Notes: a model not told the origin generated them from the letters alone. Positions 45,901 through 57,290 are shown, counted from the stretch's first letter. The stretch is DNA of 64,000 nucleotides from Micrasema longulum (GCA_022494885.1 JAGVSM010000968.1:1-64000); one strand, 5' to 3'. Made by a program: numbers and translations.

Positions 45901-46530
45901 TGTAAGCTGCATACGTCACGTACTCAGCTCACATGGGTTTTCTAAAATCTTTTTTTTCTTTATTCTACAAACAAACCTTTGATTATTATTTCATCGTAAA
46001 TACATACCTATTATTGTTTATAATTAGCTTTCTTAATTCTATTATTAAATAAAATTGTACCGAGATATACATATTTAGAAACAGTGAGTTGCTTTATTTT
46101 TTAACTGTTGTAATCTTAGTCTACATAAGTTAGAAATACAATGTCAGGTAAAATTTGTAAAAAAATAAGTACAAATTCACATTTCTCCATTTTTCTTCAT
46201 TTCACGGTGAATACGGAAGGAGAAAAAAACAAATTATATTGTACTAAACTTTAAACAAATATGTATTTAAGTCCTGAAATTTGAAATAAGTACTTGAAAA
46301 TAAGAAATACTTTTTACACGTCTTAAAGTACCAATAAGCTGATACGAAAAAAATATGGAAAAAAAACTCCCTTTCGTCCTCTCTTCTCCCTCTGTTTCCA
46401 TGTACATTAATAACAAACAAAAAACACAAATTATTAGAAGTTGGTAGCATATTTATGTGAAAGTATTAGGAATGTGAATTTGTAGGGATTAAAACTGCAA
46501 AATATTTTAAAGAACTGTTTATTATTTATA
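43000..46530. other. No supported gene
   Basis: AT-rich DNA. Frame 43289-43477 (LQLEWKAETDRRKLDSTMLY) faintly resembles a LINE ORF2 linker. Frame 45268-45561 (97 codons) has basic stretches (KRNQRRSRRRNLKF) but no splice sites or homologue that I recognise. Neither is called. Confidence 0.35.
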
Positions 46531-46539
46531 CATTGGCGT

Positions 46540-46900
46540 CAGTCGATTTATTATGAATATTACTGACCCCAAAATGGCGTCCATCGGTGTAATTTAAATA
46601 CAAATTCGATTCAAATTCCTTTCCTGAATCGCGCCTTAAAGCGGACAAGATGAGAACAATACCGCTAATGGCGGCATGAAGGCAATTATTATAACCCGTT
46701 GGAGAATTAACTGGTGCTAAAGAATCTCTGAGAGCAACGTTTTACATAGGTAATTGCTATTGTCGCTCTGTACTTGCAGTAGGTTCCTTCCCTCCCATTG
46801 ACCGTAACTAACAACCGACTTCTCAAAATGGCGAGATTCGATATCCCTAAAAGGTCATCCAGTGATAGATTACTCTCTAATCCATGGACATTGTTTCATT
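46540..46900. promoter_or_regulatory. Possible regulatory block with repeated ATGGCG motifs
   Basis: Less AT-rich than its surroundings, with CAAAATGGCGTCC, CTAATGGCGGCATG and CAAAATGGCGAG within about 270 bases. ATGGC(G) is the core bound by YY1/Pleiohomeotic-type factors. No repeat partner was found in the window. Speculative; could be a promoter, an enhancer or a Polycomb response element. Confidence 0.2.
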
Positions 46901-48029
46901 TAAAGAATCGTTTAACTTTTTTAACGATTTATTAAACTAATCGAGATGTAATATTTTACCCCATCAAAGTACGATGACACAAATCATGTGAAAATGGACA
47001 ATGGAAATTGGTAAGCATAGGCACCTAAGATTTATTTATTTTTTCTTTGTCTGTTTACGGCCGACGTTAATTTTAACAATACAAAAAAATACAAGAAATT
47101 TAGTAAGAACTTCAGAGTAAGTATAAAAAAATTACAAATAATTTTTAAATCTTTGTATATTTTAGACTACACAAGCGTTTTACGTTCTTCTGATAAGTAC
47201 AAAATTATTAATCATGCGAAATTAAAATTTACCTGAAAAAACAAAAAATGTGTCTCATTAAACATGAAATAAATCAGTACTTGTACATCTAATAATATTA
47301 CTAACAAAGAAAATATCAATATGATAAAAACCTATATTTGTGTCGTTTTAAACACACGTCTTAATATATTCAAGTAATATTTTAAGTAAGGTACGATTTT
47401 TAATTTAAAAAACAAAAATATGTTTATTTCATTTCGTTTTTAATTATTTTATTATTACAACTATATTTTATTAGTACACCTATATTATTAAACTCAACTG
47501 GTTCTTTCTCCGCAACGTCTTGACAAAGGAACAGTTGTGTCCCAAAATCGAGTGACATTATTGTTACAAGCTATTGAAAACGAAGGAAAATACATTTTTT
47601 TACGATTCTAAAAAGGTACAAGCACTCGTTTGATAGATGAAAAAGATCTTCACCTACTTTCATAATAATATAACATAACTTTATTTACTTTTCTATTATT
47701 TGATTACATCGAATAGACATCTGTTTTAATATGCAAATTATACACTCCGAAATATTGTGGGCGTCTAATTGTATTCCTATGTATATTCAAACGGGGATTA
47801 TGTTTTTTTATCCTTGAAAAACATTTGTTCGCCTTCCATAGAACATGACCCAGAATCGTTGGTTATTATTTCTCTATGTGTGATGCAGTGCTCGGTTTCT
47901 ATTAAAAATACAATCAAAGTTGCCACAGAATTATAATTAAATGGAAGAAACAGGTGTGAGAAAGACGAGGGAGAGAGAGTTACATGATTTTCAATATAAA
48001 ATAAAAAAAATATTTAAATGAACATGAAC
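46901..48029. other. No supported feature
   Basis: AT-rich sequence without recognisable coding or repeat structure. Confidence 0.35.
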
Positions 48030-48270
48030 TACTATAAATGACGTCACAAGTTCTTTTTAATCAATCAATGATAGAATGTTGCGATAGATTTCTGGTTTCC
48101 GGGAAGCCAACTCCCCGATCAGGACAACTCACTGAAGAGAAGTAATGACGTCACGCGTGGAGTAATTAAATTACAAAACTTTAAAAATTCTAGCGGTAAT
48201 GATACGATACATAAAAATACAAATAAATATTTTTGGCTTATTTTGATATTCTATTAACAAATAAAAAAAT
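48030..48270 (-). repeat. Repeat family A, copy 3
   Basis: AATGACGTCACAAGTTC, AAGTAATGACGTCACGCG, GGAGTAATTAAATTAC and TTCTATTAACAAATAAAAAA, the inverse of 1-265. Confidence 0.75.
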
Positions 48271-48754
48271 CACGTAACTCCCTCATTGATACTTCTGTGA
48301 AAACAGTTGGGTCTGCATTAAAACTCATATAGTAAAATTACTTATTGCTAAAGTAATTATATTCATTCTGACCAGTACGTATTTAAATCCAAGTTTCACA
48401 TTTGGTATTTTTTTTATTAAAAAAATCAGGAAAAATGGCTAAGGTGGAATTACTTTGTGTAAAATATATCTTAAGGTTTTAAACACTAAATAAAATTACT
48501 TCGTAATTATTCAGTTTAGGAATATTTATTTTGATTAAAGTTTTTAGTAGAAATAATATATTCTTACATTAAACGATGTTGTGGTGGATTTTCTCCCTAG
48601 GGATTTAATCATTTTTTTTATTGAAAAACAGGAAAAACAAAACTTAAACCAGTTAATATACTTGATTTTTTAATATTTAAATTTTTAAGCACTCTTTCAA
48701 CCTAATAAATGTAAATGGCAGAAATGCCGTATATAAATTAATAAATAAATAAGC

Positions 48755-48825
48755 CCTGTAAATGCTTAGACTTCCATATTTCCTTCTCAAAAATGTTTTC
48801 CCTCTCTGTTTCAACAAATGTATTC
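48755..48825 (-). repeat. Repeat family C fragment
   Basis: CTGTAAATGCTTAGACTTCC, CCTTCTCAAAAATGTTTTCC and CTCTCTGTTTCAAC: one end of family C. Confidence 0.7.
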
Positions 48826-49199
48826 TTATTTATTGTGTATACAGACAATTGGTAGAATTCCATATTTAATTTTGTAATGTATCCAAAATAAAACAAGTTT
48901 ATTATTCTACTTTATTTTTTATAAAATACACAAAGGGTATATTGTGACGCGTTTCGTCTTGTTAGGACATCTTCAAACAAACTAACTTAAAATTTACAAA
49001 GTTTCCTTATATACTAAAAATAATTGCTATTTTATGTTTGTGGATTTCTATACAAGCCAAAATAAGTAGAATAATTAAAATTCAATTGGGGTATACTGAG
49101 TACATTAGAGGAATATTTTAGTTATATTGGGGAAAAACCTTCCATTATTTAAAAACATTTGTAAGGGTATGACTTTAAAATTAATATAATAATTATAAA

Positions 49200-49440
49200 A
49201 ATATTTAAAAAAAATTCTTCGACCTGTTTCAAACTATCTCCATTTACTACAATCTTACATTCAGTCATAGTTACATTTCTTTCAAAGACCATGACGTTCG
49301 ACTTTTGCACATTCATTAGCAAATCACTCTCCTTGCACACTTCGTAAACCTTTGTAACCAAAGATTGCAGTTCCTCTTCGCTGTCAGCTAGGAGGACTGC
49401 GTCATCGGCGTACAGAAGGCAACTGACAGTTAGAGTATTC
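49200..49440 (-). pseudogene. LINE reverse-transcriptase fragment with YADD
   Basis: Minus strand reads LTVSCLLYADDAVLLADSEE, ELQSLVTKVYEVCKESDLL, MNVQKSNVMVFER and CKIVVNGDSLKQVEEF. The RT catalytic YADD and the following K(S/C)xVMVF motif are intact and in one frame. Only about 80 residues remain, with A/T-rich sequence at both ends. RTE-like. Confidence 0.8.
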
Positions 49441-50029
49441 TTATATTTCTTTTAAAAGACGAAATTCTATGTTTTAAAACCTAAGCATTATAATTATTGA
49501 CATCATCTTTCTTTAAATTGAGTATAAGTGAATTTAATGAAGTTTGATAAATGAAAGATTTTTGATATTCAGGTTATGTTAGCTATTAGTTTGATTAAAT
49601 ACAGTTTACGTACATGACAAAAATAAAATTATGATCAAAATTTAAGTTGAAAGTACACTTACTAGAGACACGAAACATATATTATATTTTATCATTAAAC
49701 TATAATTCATTATAAATGAGGAAATGTTTTTTAATTAAGAGGCTATAAAATAACACTTAAATTTTACGCACGGAACCCAAAATATTCATTTTACCGTGGG
49801 AAATTGCATTTTTAATTAAAATTCAATCAATGCGATAGACATTTTCTTCTTTGAGTAATAAAAAAGACGCGCATTCAATTAATTAATATATGACGTATTG
49901 GATATTGAAGATATCATTCCATCATTTTTTAAAGCAATTCGTACACATATTTATAAAATAATATCAATCATGACGATATTTTATTTGGGTTATAAAAATA
50001 ACTTATTTAAAGAAGTAAAATAATAAGAA

Positions 50030-50190
50030 TTCACTAATGTACAGTGCATTAAAATCTTTAATAAACGTTGCTAATGTGTGTAATATATAAATCTATCAAA
50101 TGTGCTTGCGCACACAAGCAAAAATTGTTAGTTTACTAGGTTCACCGACAGCCACTAACACATTAACATAGATTAAACTGTATGTACGAG
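50030..50190 (+). repeat. Repeat family D, copy 2
   Basis: Partner of 28480-28650: AAATCTTTAATAAACGTTGC, GTTTACTAGGTTCACCGACA and GCCACTAACACATTAACATA. Confidence 0.65.
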
Positions 50191-50414
50191 TATGTATCAT
50201 TACCGTTTACTTTTGGGTTTAGCAGATTTTTCATCGGCTAATAAGCATATTTAGTTTTTTTTTTTCAATTTGATTTTTTAGATTTAATTCTTAAAAAGTC
50301 CGCATTAATTCACTTGCGACCCATTGTCCTTTTTATTGTTCTACCAAACACGTGGAATTTTCTGCTGTAGTTACGCGGACATTTGTGATTGGTGAATTGT
50401 TTGTAGATAATTTT

Positions 50415-50630
50415 AAATTAGGAATATGGAAGTCTAGGCATTTACAGGACTCATAACTGTCACACACACTTTGCACACTCTGTAATTTAGTCAATTCTTC
50501 AATCTGTTGATTTTTGTGAAGTTAAGATCTGAAACCTTTATTGAAGTAAGAGATATTAGATTGATATGGGCTATCGTTCTGAGTTATTTCACCTACTAGG
50601 CAACGCCTGAAAACATGAAAAAAAAATATA
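50415..50630 (+). repeat. Repeat family C fragment
   Basis: GGAAGTCTAGGCATTTACAG, CTTCAATCTGTTGATTTTTG, GAAACCTTTATTGAAG, ATTTCACCTACTAGGCAACG and CCTGAAAAC: the interior of family C through its AGGCAACGCCTGAAAAC block. Confidence 0.75.
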
Positions 50631-50794
50631 CCTGCTTTTCTTGTACCAGTTGGTTTACTCAATAATAATGAGGAACTTCAGCCCTACGGGAAATTGGATA
50701 CAAAAAATGTTTTCTTACGCGGGGTAAAAAATTAGAGCATTAAATTGTACTACAAAGTTTCTTGAAAATGTACAGAAAAAATAATAAAAAATAC

Positions 50795-51065
50795 TTTGAT
50801 AAAAACGCACTACTTTAAATGACGTCACTGGTTCATGTGAATCAACATATGATCTGAGAGCTATGGAAGATTTCCGGTCTGTTTGTCGCTTCTGGACCAA
50901 TAGGAAGAACTAAATGAGAATAAGCGGAAATGAACCTCTGACGTCACACGCGGAGTTATTTCAGAAATACAAAACTTTAAAAAATCGTAGCGCCGATAAT
51001 ACGATATGTAAAAATTAAAAAATAATAATTTTGACTTAGTTTAACAGTCTATTAACAAATAAAAA
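50795..51065 (-). repeat. Repeat family A, copy 4
   Basis: ACTTTAAATGACGTCACTGG, GAACCTCTGACGTCACACGC, GGAGTTATTTCAGAAATAC and TCTATTAACAAATAAAAAAA. The closest match to 1-265. Confidence 0.8.
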
Positions 51066-51349
51066 AAATGAAAAAAAACCACTGAACTTCCTCATTTTAA
51101 ATTGTTCAAATGTTTGTTGCCATAGACTGGATTTCGCCCCTTAGAGAGTTATTAAGATTTACGTATTACAACAGAGATGAAGAACATATTATTTATTTAT
51201 TAATATACACCCCCTACGGGCTTTTACATTTATTAGAAATACATTCAAGTGCAGCAGTGAAACATAAGTATGTACATTTAGTTAAAATTAAAGATAACAT
51301 AAGAAAAACTAAAAGATACAATAATAAGTAAAAAATTATTATTATTACA

Positions 51350-51400
51350 CAAGGAATATGGATGTCTAGGTATTTACAAGGCTTATGACCTGTCATACAC
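51350..51400 (+). repeat. Repeat family C short fragment
   Basis: GGATGTCTAGGTATTTACAA and GGCTTATGACCTGTCA. Confidence 0.6.
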
Positions 51401-51474
51401 ATTGTTACATACATACAATACTCATACATGCATATACTTAATTATTTATTTATTTTTTTTAACACTTTAAATAC

Positions 51475-51640
51475 AGATACAATTTATATGTATATAAGGG
51501 CGGGAATATTGCTTTAATCCAATTCCTTCCTATCTACCCAAACCGTTCAGTTTGAGAAAATTACAAGTACCTACATGGACATATTCTAGGTAATTGTGCA
51601 GAATCTTATAACTTTATACAAAAATTTTAAACAAAAATTA
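51475..51640 (-). repeat. Repeat family L, copy 2
   Basis: TATAAGGGCGGGAATATTGC, ACCGTTCAGTTTGAGAAAAT, GTACATGGACATATT: inverse of 13320-13485. Confidence 0.6.
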
Positions 51641-51919
51641 ACTAAAAATTTACACTAGGAAGAGAGGAAAGGAGTGGTGATATAAATTATACATATACTC
51701 ACCCTCACTAACATGTACAAAATAACACTGATACACTAAGGCGAGCACTTAGCATAAATTTTATTGTTACAATGAAAGTTATCCTTATAAAATATAAATG
51801 AAACACATTTTACAATCTTATTTATTTATACGGACCTGTTGAAACTACTGTATAAATTTTGTAATGTTTTTTTGTTTTTTTATGAAAAAAACAATATGGA
51901 AACAAACTGCATTTCGTTT

Positions 51920-51985
51920 ACAAGTGCAGTGTCCTATGCACCATTGGGATCGGAAGGGGGAATGACGATGACGTACAATTCAGTC
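51920..51985 (+). repeat. SINE 3' fragment
   Basis: AGTGCAGTGTCCTATGCACC, ATTGGGATCGGAAGGGGG, AATGACGATGACG. Confidence 0.65.
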
Positions 51986-52420
51986 GGAAAAATATTAGGA
52001 ATGTTTGACAATTCAAAACAATAACAGATTTTTTTAATAACATGTTAATACTATATCGGAATTCAGCCGATACAATTTTGAATAAACACGAATGAAAACC
52101 ACAGAATCATTAAATTTATCATCTTACCGACAGCTTTACGAACACTTTTTATATTCAATAAACTTAATCAGCTTGTTCTATATGTATATTGTGGTAATAA
52201 ACGGTTTTTGGAATGAAATCTTTATTAGATGTTTCATAATAGACCGTGTATAGTGTATAGAATGTATGGCGTACCGAGAGAATCAGTTGTTTATACTCAT
52301 ACCTCGTACCTAGCCGACAGCTATAAGAGTACCTTCTAGGATCAGTCATAATCTAACCGCATTTACACGGTAATCATCAACTGCTCCGATGTCGGTGCAC
52401 CTTTATCTCAATATGGGCTA

Positions 52421-53095
52421 TTTTTCTGTTCTACTGACGAGCGTGGTTTCAATAACCATTTACCGCTCTATTTCTTTTCCTTTGTAATATCGCACCTGAG
52501 CGATAATCATGGCGTAAGTCCAAAATATTTGTTTTTGAGTTGAGAAGGTATGCAGAAATTTTCCTGAATACATTTCCTGTAGGAACAATACGGCACAATT
52601 CTTAAAAATATTTATTTGGCTTTAAAAGTAAAAATACTGTTTTTTTTGTTCTACTGACAAGAATGGTTTCAATAACCATTTACCGCTCTTTTTTTTTTCT
52701 TTGCTTTTTCACGGTGGTAGCTGCTTGGTTGTGGAACAATCTACCCTCTAATGTCAAAGACGCCCCTTTATTATTTACATTTAAATTACGGTTAAAATGT
52801 CACTATTTTTTTTCCTTTCCTTTTTTATAGCCTCCTCTCCTCATATCGACTGATCGTACAGATTTTACTTTTAAAATTTTTTTTTTTCAATTATTTTTTT
52901 TTTTTTTTTCATCCAAAAAAAATTATTTATTATATCGCGCCTGAGCGATAATATTAGTATAAGTCCAAAATATTTGTTTTTGTGTTAAGTAGGTATGCAG
53001 AAATGTTCCTGAATATATTTCCTGTAGGAACAATACGGCACAATTCTTTGAAATATTTATGTGGCCTTTAAAGTAAAAATACTCATTTTTTAAAC
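52421..53095 (+). repeat. Direct tandem duplication, second unit split by a LINE fragment
   Basis: Unit 1 is about 52421-52640 and unit 2 about 52641-53095. Both carry TTCTACTGAC(G)A.., GGTTTCAATAACCATTTACC, GCTCT, then CGC(A/G)CCTGAGCGATAAT, AAGTCCAAAATATTTGTTTT, TCCTGTAGGAACAATACGGC and AAAGTAAAAATACT. Unit 2 has an extra segment (about 52697-52935) not in unit 1. Confidence 0.8.
52697..52935 (+). pseudogene. Jockey-like LINE 3' fragment
   Basis: Reads FTVVAAWLWNNLPSNVKDAP then LLFTFKLRLKCHY: the WNxLPSxV(K)..F(K)xxLKxH C-terminal motif of Jockey/CR1 ORF2. A T-rich 3' region follows. It disrupts only the second copy of the tandem duplication. Confidence 0.75.
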
Positions 53096-53324
53096 TTAAA
53101 ATCAAGAAATAGCAATGACCCAATAATCATTATGCCATTGCTATTTTTTAATACATTTAAAAATGGATGGTACAAGTGAGTAAATTATAGGTTTTCCCTC
53201 TGTTTTTGTAAATGAATGATAGTTTATTGATATCACGGGTGCGTATGTAACTGCTTTCCTTTGAAAATGAGTTTTTTGAGTTATGGCACTATTATGTACA
53301 CCTTTCTAGTAACAAAATGATCAT

Positions 53325-53370
53325 TGTGCTATATGCACCACTGGGTGCGAATACGGATATTGATAATATT
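53325..53370 (+). repeat. SINE 3' fragment
   Basis: TGTGCTATATGCACCACTGG and GTGCGAATACGGATATTGAT. Confidence 0.55.
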
Positions 53371-54010
53371 TCACTCTACGTTATTGGGAAATATTTACAT
53401 TTTATGTTACTTTTCAAAAAAAAAATTGTTTTGATTTATTTATTGTTTAAAAAAACAACAGTTTTTACATAAGCATATTGCAAACAGAAAATAAGAATAT
53501 ATAAAAACTAAAATTGTGAAAACAGTCAATATAAATTTTCCACGGTGATGTAAGCTATTGATTAAGTACAATATACTTTTTTTTTAGTTTTGTTGGATAA
53601 TTATTTTATATATACTTTAATAAGTTACCTTTCAAAAGTATGTTTATAATATAATTGAAACGTATGTATGAATTATTTTTATATATACTGTAGAGTCGTC
53701 AGGAAAACGACGATGCATTTAAAACAAAATTCAACGAGTGGTAAAGACAGCCAAAATATTATATGAACCCATTGAATATGTATTGTTTTACTCAATATCT
53801 CTTTTTGCATTGACCTAAGTAAATAAAACAACTTTAATTTTTCTTTATTTCATGTAAACTTGTTTATCAATTTATTTTAGGAACCTCTTTTCATTCTTTC
53901 AGTTCTTTATATTGTTTAAGGAACTTAACTTTATGTTAGGGAAGTCCTTACAAATTTCTGGTCTTCAATAAAAAAATAGAACACAACAAAATATTAAAGC
54001 AAGATATGCC

Positions 54011-54190
54011 ATGAGTATAAACTTTGGGGTACCTCTAAGTAGAACTGCCTTTTTTCAGAGGCATTTTGCAGTATTGGGCCCTAGGGTTTTTAACATGTTG
54101 GACCCTGACATAAAGGCGTCTGTCAGTTACAATGTTTATAAGAAGAAGGTGAGCAAGTGGATAAGGGGTAGACCTTTTTATATTCTGTAA
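54011..54190 (+). pseudogene. Jockey-like LINE, C-terminal 59 codons
   Basis: Uninterrupted frame MSINFGVPLSRTAFFQRHFA, ..LGPRVFNMLDPDIKAS, YNVYKKKVSKWIRGRPFYIL, stop at 54188. The pattern GxxxFNxLPxxIK..FKxxLxxWL is the end of ORF2. Only the last segment is present. The AT-rich minisatellite downstream may have expanded from its 3' UTR. Confidence 0.6.
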
Positions 54191-54419
54191 TTATTTTCAT
54201 GACTAAAAATTGTGTTGCTTTAAAATGCCAAATAACTCTTTATTGTTTTTATGTATATTTTATTTTTACTTTTTATGTTTATTCATTTACATATGTTTTA
54301 TTTTTCTTATTAATACTAGAATTTACACGTATGTTTAATTTTCTTATTATAAGTGGATTATTCTCTAATTTTTTTTTGTTCTTTAATTTTTAATTATCAA
54401 CGATATATTTTCAAATTTA

Positions 54420-54715
54420 TATTTATGCTTCAATTTTTATTATTATTGGTATGTTTTCCAATTTACATTTTTGTTTAATTTCTTTATTACTAATGCTATA
54501 TTTTATAATGTGTATTTATGCTTCAATTTTTATTATTATCGGTATGTTTTCTAATTTATAATAATTATGTCTCATTTCTTTACTTATTAATGGCATATTT
54601 TCTAATTTATATTTATGATTCAATTTTTATTATTATTACCTGCATGTTTTCTAATTTATATTTATATTGATTTTTTCTAATGTTATTATTATTCTTTAAA
54701 TTTATTAAGCATCAT
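54420..54715 (+). repeat. AT-rich minisatellite, period about 95 bases
   Basis: Three imperfect copies starting near 54424, 54514 and 54612, each with TTTATG(C/A)TTCAATTTTTATT, (G)GTATGTTTTC(C/T)AATTTA and, in the first two, TTTCTTTA(C)TTA(C/T)TAATG. Confidence 0.7.
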
Positions 54716-54882
54716 TTAATGAAATAAAAAAAAACACATGTAAAAAAGAAGGTTCTTCCTAAACACAGGAATTCCCTAGCTAGTCGGGACCTGAAACAAA
54801 GAATATGTGTACATTTAAAACTGTGAAATACATAAATAAATAAAGGAAATAACCTTTTTTTTTCTTCTTTATTTCGTGAAAC

Positions 54883-54942
54883 AAATTTATTCCAGTGAGT
54901 AACAAGGCAGAATGAAACCTTGTTACTCACTGGAATAAATTT
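54883..54942. repeat. Perfect 25-base-pair hairpin
   Basis: Arms AAATTTATTCCAGTGAGTAA(CAAGG) and the exact complement, loop CAGAATGAAA. No related repeat was found in the window. Perfect pairing suggests a recent inverted duplication. A small-RNA precursor is possible but unsupported. Confidence 0.9.
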
Positions 54943-55059
54943 ATTGTTATTATGAAGATCAGAATGTTCTCTCCATATGGTTAATTTTTAACCGGGTTGT
55001 TTTAATTCGTTATTTTAATAATTCCAGTTGTCTTAATACTATTTCCTGTATCCGGGAGG

Positions 55060-55280
55060 ATAGAGAATATAGTTATGTGTGTTCAATAGAACCAGAATCC
55101 AGTACTTGGCGTGTTCGTCTACCACGTTTGATGTCTTGGGTTTGATCCCTGTGAGGATGAACATGAAGTATTTGTTTATAAGGTGGTTTTACATGGCAAT
55201 ATTGCACAGTCCCTAAATTGACACCTAAAGCAACTGACTGAGCGTGGACTGATCACCTTACCTTCTTATTACTCATGATC
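55060..55280 (+). repeat. Composite SINE copy
   Basis: GTTCAATAGAACCAGAATCC (end of the 5' module), TTCGTCTACCACGTTTGATG, TCTTGGGTTTGATCCCTG (head), AACATGAAGTATTTGTTTAT and ACTGATCACCTTACCTTCTT (body). Confidence 0.75.
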
Positions 55281-55604
55281 GAGTTTTACAATGCAATTAT
55301 GGTTTTAATCAACAATATTCCCAATTTTAATGTAAAAATCGTCCCTTAAATTAGGTATTAACACATCGTACTTATATTCATTTAGACAGGTTTTCAGGAG
55401 AAACAAAATACCTTTTGCTGAATTATAAAATGTGTACAATTTTGAAAAAAACCGCTTAAATATAAGACTAATCTTTATCAGTTTGAAAATATATGTAATT
55501 ATGAAAATAAAACGTATATTTTTTTGAGAAACGTGCGCACATGGATTTTATAAACATTGGCAAATTTTTTTAGAATAATACATGCGAAGATTTTTTTTTT
55601 GGGG

Positions 55605-55775
55605 AATAAGGAAGTTTAGAAATTTACAGATTTAACATTCTTCATTGTGTCCATGTTTGAACGTCCATATTCTTTCAATCTGTCTATTTTTGTTAAGCAA
55701 AAGAGCTGTAAGCTATCAACTCTATCGAAATGTTTTCAGGCGTTTCCTAGGTAGCATTAATTAGAAACATTGTCA
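55605..55775 (+). repeat. Repeat family C fragment
   Basis: AGGAAGTTTAGAAATTTACA, GTCCATGTTTGAACGTCCAT, AAGAGCTGTAAGC and TTTTCAGGCGTTTCCTAGGT; diverged. Confidence 0.65.
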
Positions 55776-55785
55776 CTATGACCAA

Positions 55786-56485
55786 TTGAACGTAGTTATG
55801 CAGAAAGCAGCCAGCCATTTTCTTTTCTTCTCTTTTGGGCTATAACTGTTTTTCTATTTCTTCAATATTATTTTTATTTATAGGAAACATATTCGAAAAC
55901 CATATTTGCCGCAACAAATCGGTTTCTTAGAACAGGCATTGGCCCATATAGGAACCGATTGCAACATTAGGCATACTAATATTTCTGGCTTGCCGACCCT
56001 TTATATACTGAGCCTACTCCTAGTACAAGCAGAATTTGCCAGAGTGTTTTTTTGTGCCATTTTTGTAACAATGTATGTATAAACTAATAAATAAATAAAT
56101 AAATAAAATAGAAAAATAAAACTGAGATAATAGCAATTTATGAAAAGAGTGAATTATCAAATCTACACAACAGTTGGAATGTTTTTGAATACATACGTTT
56201 TTTTTTATATCACAAACAAGAATCTGATTGTGTTTTTGACCAGTTTTAATGATTTTTAAAGTACCATTAGAATTTTCTAGTGCTGTGGGTGATTTCTGCA
56301 AATTAAGAAATACCATTTTTGTGATCGATACCATTTTCAGAAGGTGATTAATACAGTTTTTTGTATGAAAGTGGTCTGGCTGTTTTAAGCAGAACATAGA
56401 ATTGACCTTACTGCACCCGATAACATCAATATCTAATTTTTTTCAAAATTGTGGACTGGCAGCTTTCTGCATAACTACGTTCAAT
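55786..56485 (-). mobile_element. Family F element with 29-base TIR, copy 1
   Basis: Ends TTGAACGTAGTTATGCAGAA(AGCAGCCAG) and CTGGCAGC(TTTCTGCATAACTACGTTCAA) are inverse with one mismatch. The minus strand has an open frame at 56397-56020 starting MFCLKQPDHFHTKNC, then ITKMVFLNLQKSPTALE and LKIIKTGQKHNQILV; similar residues are encoded at 61995-62290. So a once-coding region appears to be inside. An AAAT microsatellite (56085-56110) lies within. Protein family not recognised. Confidence 0.65.
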
Positions 56486-56559
56486 TTATACAGCGCTGAT
56501 TAAAATCCACCATCTCTCTCTTAATCTCGCCTACATAAAAAACTATCAACATCATACCA

Positions 56560-56735
56560 TTGTCTGCACCCAATGGTGCATAGGGTACTGCATAAATAAT
56601 AAATACACTACCTGCAGCGTATCTCGATCGTCTGTTAGGCAAGTTAAGATAATGCGCCAACCACTACGATTTCCTTTTCCAGAAACACTCGTCCAGGATT
56701 CTGGCTGTATTTCACACGCAACCCGAACACGAACA
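56560..56735 (-). repeat. Composite SINE copy (inverse)
   Basis: CTGCACCCAATGGTGCATAG, GGTACTGCATA (3' block complement) and ACTCGTCCAGGATTCTGGCT, GTATTTCACACGCA (5' module complement); the middle is shortened. Confidence 0.7.
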
Positions 56736-56934
56736 ATTATCAACGTGACATTCCTAATATTAATTTCTTAATTTCTTCGTCGACTATCCCTGTACTGCGT
56801 CTGCCGTATCTTGGACCACAGTAATTGGTTTGTTCCGAGTGTACCTGTGTTGTAATCGCCATTGACTCTTGTTTGAAGAACATAGTTAAGACGATAAGTC
56901 AATAAATGTAAACCCATCGATGCGCATTCTTCCT

Positions 56935-57290
56935 CTTCTTTGTGGTTTTTCCGCTGTCGTTTTGTTTACTTCAGCGTGACGTCCGCGATCCGCGTTCCAG
57001 TGGATGGAGCGCCATTGTTACTCCGGGAACCAGCTCTGGACACGGCCGGCCGTTGTGAGAAGTGTCCGGTCATGCTGGCCATGTTGGTTTTTGTCCCGTT
57101 TCGAGAAAGCACCGCGACACGCCCGAACACAGCATGTAACTGATTTGTGACCAGTGTCAGTGGCGGTACTTTCATGGACACCAAAAGTCGCATATTTGGG
57201 AATATTATGTGATTAGTAGTGAAGATAATAAACTAGATATGTCGTTGCTGTGTATCGACAAGATCTCGCAAGTATTATTTATGAGGAAAG
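56935..57290 (+). promoter_or_regulatory. CpG- and GC-rich block, possible promoter or first exon
   Basis: Clearly richer in GC and CpG than the flanks (GTGACGTCCGCGATCCGCG, GGACACGGCCGGCCG, AGCACCGCGACACGCCCG). It contains a CRE-like TGACGTC and GGAGCGCCATTG. An ATG at 57239 opens MSLLCIDKISQVLF.. with a possible donor (CAA|GTATTA). Overlapping frames on both strands (56940-57143, 56966-57193) have no domain. It may be an unannotated first exon with promoter, or an old GC-rich repeat. Confidence 0.3.

Noticed and set aside
54420..54715. CRISPR-like array
   Set aside because: Imperfect AT-rich tandem units without constant repeats and unique spacers, in a eukaryotic genome.
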